Shown: positions 60,652 to 64,000 of the stretch, piece by piece
How the letters are laid out: each line of letters begins with the position of its first letter
How positions within the stretch are numbered: position 1 is the stretch's first letter
Translations under genes and position numbers: made by a program
Notes under the pieces: model-generated
Told to the model about the DNA's origin: nothing
Seen by the model: the letters and a program-made list of their open reading frames with translations, nothing else
The model's database searches: none
NCBI RefSeq assembly: GCF_009831215.1
Contig: NZ_WUTW01000001.1
Span: 1 to 64,000, forward strand
Reading direction: 5' to 3'
DNA length: 64,000 bases
From: Actinomadura rayongensis
GTDB taxonomy: Bacteria; Actinomycetota; Actinomycetes; Streptosporangiales; Streptosporangiaceae

Positions 60652-61380
60652 GTGACACCTCGCCAGAACCGCACCCGCGACCGCGCCGAGCGCGGCATTC
60701 CCGAAGCCACCGTGGCGCGCCTGCCGGTGTACCTGCGCGCCCTGCACGGGCTCCAGGACCGCGGCGTCGCGACCGTCTCGTCGGAGGAACTGGCTGGCGC
60801 CGCCGGGGTGAACTCCGCGAAACTGCGCAAGGACCTGTCCCACCTCGGGTCGTACGGCACCCGGGGCGTCGGCTACGAGGTCGAGTACCTCGTCTACCAG
60901 ATCTCTCGTGAACTGGGCCTGACCCAGGATTGGGTCGTAGCGATCATCGGGCTCGGTAACCTGGGCCGGGCGCTCGCCGGTTACGGCGGATTCGCCTCCC
61001 GCGGCTTCCGGGTCGCGGGCCTGCTCGACGCCGACGACGCCATCGTCGGCGAACGGATCTCCGGCATGACCGTCGAGCACGTCGACCGGCTGGAGGACGT
61101 CATCGCCGAGCGCTCGGTCTCGATCGCCGTGATCGCGACGCCGGCCGGGGCCGCCCAGGGCGTCTGCGACCGGGTGGTGGCGGCGGGGGTGACCAGTGTG
61201 CTGAACTTCGCGCCGGTCGTCCTGTCCGTCCCGGACGGCGTGGACGTGCGTAAGGTCGACCTGTCGATCGAACTGCAGATCCTCGCCTTCCACGAGCAGC
61301 GCAAGGCCGGCGGTCCCGAGCTGCCGGACGGCGACGGCCCGCCGGGTCCCGCCCATTACGTGGAAGCGGTGGACGCGTGA
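60652..61380 (+). CDS. rex: Redox-sensing transcriptional repressor Rex
   Basis: 242-residue repressor sensing NADH/NAD+. The N-terminal winged helix RGIPEATVARLPVYLRALHGL and LAGAAGVNSAKLRKDLSHLGSYGTRGVGY bind the operator. The Rossmann domain opens VVAIIGLGNLGRALAGYGGF, and the C-terminal KVDLSIELQILAFHEQRKAG swaps between subunits. The GTG at 60652 is chosen by comparison with the known Rex N terminus; the sequence before it is low-complexity. It is the first gene of the hem operon, 43 bases before hemA. Confidence 0.96.
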   Translation: MTPRQNRTRDRAERGIPEATVARLPVYLRALHGLQDRGVATVSSEELAGAAGVNSAKLRKDLSHLGSYGTRGVGYEVEYLVYQISRELGLTQDWVVAIIGLGNLGRALAGYGGFASRGFRVAGLLDADDAIVGERISGMTVEHVDRLEDVIAERSVSIAVIATPAGAAQGVCDRVVAAGVTSVLNFAPVVLSVPDGVDVRKVDLSIELQILAFHEQRKAGGPELPDGDGPPGPAHYVEAVDA

Positions 61381-61423
61381 GCGCGTTGGAAGACATGGTG
61401 ACAGCAGCGGGAGGATCCGGCCG

Positions 61424-62797
61424 ATGAGCGTCTTGGTGGTGGGCCTCAGCCATCGGAGCGCCCCGGTGCCGGTCCTGGAGAAGACCGCCGTGTCCGGCGA
61501 CGACCTGGTCAAGCTGCTGCACGCCGTGCACGAGTCCCCGCACGTCGCCGAGGCCGTGATCGTCTCGACCTGCAACCGGGTCGAGGTCTACGCGGTCGTG
61601 GACAAGTTCCACGGCGGCGTCTCGGCGGTCTCGGAGCTGCTGGCGCTGCACTCGTCGGTGCCGCTGGACGTCCTCGCCGAGCACCTGTACGTCCACTACG
61701 AGGAACGGGCCGTCCAGCACGCGTTCGCGGTGGCGTGCGGCCTGGAGTCGATGGTGGTGGGCGAGGGGCAGATCCTCGGCCAGCTCCGCGCGGCGCTGCG
61801 GCTGGCGCAGGCGGAGGGGACGATCGGGTCGGTCCTGCACGACGTCGTCCAGCAGGCGCTGCGCGTCGGCAAGCGGGCGCACCACGAGACGGGCATCGAC
61901 AAGGCGGGCGCGTCGCTGGTCGGCGTCGGCCTGGACGTCGCCGCCGCGCACCTCGGGCCGCTGTCGGGCGTGCGGGCGCTGGTCGTCGGCGCGGGCGCGA
62001 TGAGCGGCCTGGCCGTCGCGACGCTCGGCCGGGCGGGCGCCCGGGAGATCGTCGTGGCGAACCGGACGCGCGCGAAGGCCGAGCGGCTGGCGGCGTCGGT
62101 GGACGTCCCGGCCCGCGCGATCGACCTGGACGCCCTGGACGGCGCACTGGCCGCCGCCGACCTCGTCGTGTCCTGCACGGGCGCGTCCGGGCTCGTCCTG
62201 ACGGTCGAGCAGCTCACCGCGTGCGGCGTCGGCGCGGACGGCCGCCGCCGCTTCCTGCTCGACCTGGCGCTGCCGCGCGACGTCGAGGAGGCCGCGGGCG
62301 ACCTGCCCGGCGTGGAGCTGGCCGGTTTGGAGCGTTTGCGGGACGCCGAGGAGGCCGCGCGGGCGATCGGCCCGGAGGCCGTCGAGGCGGCCCGCCGGAT
62401 CGTCGCCGACGAGGTCGCGGCGTTCCTCGGCGCGGCCCGCGCCGCCGCCGTCGCGCCGACCGTGGTCGCGCTGCGCGCCAAGGCGGCCGAGGTCGTGGAG
62501 ACCGAGCTGGCCCGGCTCGCCGGGCGGCTGCCCGAACTGGACGAGCGCGCCCGCCGGGAGATCGCGCAGACCGTCCGGCGGGTCACCGACAAGCTGCTGC
62601 ACGCGCCGACCGTCAAGGTGAAGGAACTGGCGGCGGCGCCCGGCGGCGACACCTACGCGGCGGCGCTGCGCGAGCTGTTCGACCTCGACCCGAAGGCGCC
62701 CGAGGCCGTGGCCCGCGTCGACCTGGCGGCCGAGGAGACGGCGGCGACCGGCGATCGCCCCTGGAGCAAGAACGACACGGGAGGGACGAGCCCATGA
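61424..62797 (+). CDS. hemA: Glutamyl-tRNA reductase
   Basis: 457-residue enzyme of the C5 heme pathway, reducing glutamyl-tRNA to glutamate-1-semialdehyde. The catalytic cysteine is in VIVSTCNRVEVYAVV, followed by the signature GLESMVVGEGQILGQLR and HHETGIDKAGASL. The NADPH domain contains ALVVGAGAMSGLAVATLGRAGA, and a C-terminal helical dimerisation domain follows. The ATG is preceded by a GGAGG near 61411. The stop overlaps hemC by four bases. Confidence 0.97.
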   Translation: MSVLVVGLSHRSAPVPVLEKTAVSGDDLVKLLHAVHESPHVAEAVIVSTCNRVEVYAVVDKFHGGVSAVSELLALHSSVPLDVLAEHLYVHYEERAVQHAFAVACGLESMVVGEGQILGQLRAALRLAQAEGTIGSVLHDVVQQALRVGKRAHHETGIDKAGASLVGVGLDVAAAHLGPLSGVRALVVGAGAMSGLAVATLGRAGAREIVVANRTRAKAERLAASVDVPARAIDLDALDGALAAADLVVSCTGASGLVLTVEQLTACGVGADGRRRFLLDLALPRDVEEAAGDLPGVELAGLERLRDAEEAARAIGPEAVEAARRIVADEVAAFLGAARAAAVAPTVVALRAKAAEVVETELARLAGRLPELDERARREIAQTVRRVTDKLLHAPTVKVKELAAAPGGDTYAAALRELFDLDPKAPEAVARVDLAAEETAATGDRPWSKNDTGGTSP

Positions 62798-63723
62798 GCA
62801 CGGCGAAGGAGCCGCTGCGGCTCGGGACCCGCAAGAGCCTGATGGCGATGACGCAGTCCGGGCTGGTCGCGGACGCATTGTCGCAGCGTACGGGGCATAT
62901 GGTCGACCTGGTCGGGGTAACGACGCAGGGTGACGTTTCCAAGGCGCTGCTCGCGCAGATCGGCGGTACCGGGGTGTTCGTCAACGCCCTGCGCGACCGG
63001 TTGCTGTCCGGTGAGGTGGACTTCGCGGTGCATTCGCTGAAGGACCTGCCCACCGGGCCCGCCGAGGGGATCGCGCTCGCCGCCGTCCCCGTCCGCGACG
63101 ATCCGCGCGACGCGCTCTGCGGTCCGTGCAAGCTGGCCGACCTGCCGCGCGGCGCCCGCGTCGGCACCGGGTCGCCGCGCCGGGTCGCGCAACTGCGCGC
63201 GCTGCGCTCCGACATCGAGGTCGTGCCGATCCGCGGCAACGCCGACACGCGGCTGCGCAAGGTCGCCGACGGCGAGCTGGACGCGGTCGTCCTCGCCTAC
63301 GCCGGGCTGAAGCGCATCGGGCGGCTGGCCGACGTCGCCGAGGTCTTCGACCCGGACCAGATGCTGCCCGCGCCCGGCCAGGGCGCGCTGGCGCTGGAGT
63401 GCCGCGCCGACCGCGCCGACCTGGTGGAGCTGCTGGCGGCGGTGGACGACCCGGCGTCGCGCGCGGCCGTCACCGCCGAGCGCACGGTGCTCGCCGTGCT
63501 CGAAGCGGGATGTTCGGCGCCCGTGGGAACATACGCTGCCGAAGTAGAACAAAAGCTGCGTCTCACCGCGAACGTCGTCGGCATCGACGGCGCGCGGCAG
63601 ATTCGGCTGTCCGCAAGCGGCCACCCGGACCGGCCGGACGAGCTGGGGCGCGAACTCGCGCGCCGGCTCCTCGACCAGGGGGCCGACCAGTTGATGGGGG
63701 AGCTTGACGATGAGCCCCGCTGA
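62794..63723 (+). CDS. hemC: Hydroxymethylbilane synthase (porphobilinogen deaminase)
   Basis: 309-residue enzyme that links four porphobilinogens into hydroxymethylbilane. [44 protein letters not shown] and [15 protein letters not shown] are standard substrate-binding elements. The dipyrromethane-cofactor cysteine is in [20 protein letters not shown] start in ATGA overlap with hemA; it overlaps the next gene by 14 bases. Confidence 0.97.
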   Translation: MSTAKEPLRLGTRKSLMAMTQSGLVADALSQRTGHMVDLVGVTTQGDVSKALLAQIGGTGVFVNALRDRLLSGEVDFAVHSLKDLPTGPAEGIALAAVPVRDDPRDALCGPCKLADLPRGARVGTGSPRRVAQLRALRSDIEVVPIRGNADTRLRKVADGELDAVVLAYAGLKRIGRLADVAEVFDPDQMLPAPGQGALALECRADRADLVELLAAVDDPASRAAVTAERTVLAVLEAGCSAPVGTYAAEVEQKLRLTANVVGIDGARQIRLSASGHPDRPDELGRELARRLLDQGADQLMGELDDEPR

Positions 63724-64000
63724 CCAGAACCCCGCCGACGACGCTCCGCAGGAGGAGCGCTACGTCGCGCTCGTCGGGATGGGCCCGGGCGATCCCGGCC
63801 TGCTGACGCTGCGCGCCGCCGCCGAGCTGGCCCGCGCCGACGTGGTCATCGCCGACCCCGCCGCCGTGCATCCGGACGTCCGCGCGCACGCCCGCGCGGA
63901 CGCCGAGTTCGTCGACACCGCCACCGGAGACCCGGCCAAGCTCGCGGTGAAGGCCGCCCGGGCGGGACGGCACGTCGTCCGGCTCTACCGGGGCGACCCG
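63710..64000 (+). CDS. hemD: Uroporphyrinogen-III methyltransferase/synthase, N-terminal part
   Basis: The first 97 codons are present and the gene runs off the window. The sequence opens [35 protein letters not shown], then [16 protein letters not shown]. [14 protein letters not shown] is the SAM-binding start of the uroporphyrinogen-III C-methyltransferase (CobA) fold. In actinobacteria the gene at this place is a CobA-HemD fusion, with the synthase half at the C terminus, so this is probably bifunctional. The HemD half is outside the window. The start overlaps hemC by 14 bases. Confidence 0.88.
   Translation, partial: MSPADQNPADDAPQEERYVALVGMGPGDPGLLTLRAAAELARADVVIADPAAVHPDVRAHARADAEFVDTATGDPAKLAVKAARAGRHVVRLYRGDP

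Overview
The window is a stretch of chromosome from a high-GC actinobacterium. GC is strongly biased at third codon positions, GTG and TTG starts and ATGA/GTGA stop-start overlaps are common, and several actinobacterial hallmarks are present: a cvnA-D conservon with paired P450s, a 32-residue bS22 ribosomal protein, a Rex-box-controlled rex-hemA-hemC-hemD operon, DisA, and a rifamycin-associated element. A Thermomonosporaceae/Streptosporangiales-type organism such as Actinomadura fits, but that is an inference.

Layout. 1-160: the 3' end of a 5S rRNA and two hairpins closing an rRNA operon. 169-2824: a MarR repressor facing a quinone oxidoreductase-like enzyme, with three copies of one operator between them, then a small unknown protein and a PrmC-related methyltransferase. 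3020-10140: one P450 followed by a six-gene conservon on the minus strand (cvnA, cvnB, cvnC, cvnD, a CYP157-like P450 and a CYP154-like P450). 10692-13916: deoC and two aldehyde dehydrogenases, the second lacking its catalytic half. 14000-20606: a basic histone-H1-like protein, argS, plsX and a membrane/envelope cluster. 20912-35436: KamA-type radical SAM enzyme, pirin, acyltransferase, ClpC-like ATPase, secreted lipase, mutY, disA, radA and single enzymes. 35580-39178: a TIM-barrel isomerase, TetR, a two-gene ABC exporter and HxlR.

39312-42404 is a compact class III lanthipeptide locus: promoter, LanKC synthetase, and a 41-residue precursor with an LLELQ leader motif and two SxxSxxxC labionin-type motifs. 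The ABC exporter just upstream may export the product. Proline dehydrogenase and proC follow, separated by a TnpB-only IS605/IS1341-type element.

48134-51557 is probably a rifamycin-resistance operon: a rifamycin-associated element, then a glycosyltransferase translationally coupled to a HelD/HelR RNA-polymerase-protecting helicase. Drug modification and target protection would thus be made from one transcript.

The right end (52890-64000) is a conserved core block: acuC, a phosphatase-like protein, a small HTH protein, bS22, an epimerase, an acyltransferase, a HAD phosphatase, a membrane-ABM fusion, a glutaredoxin-like protein, then rex-hemA-hemC and the start of hemD, which runs off the window.
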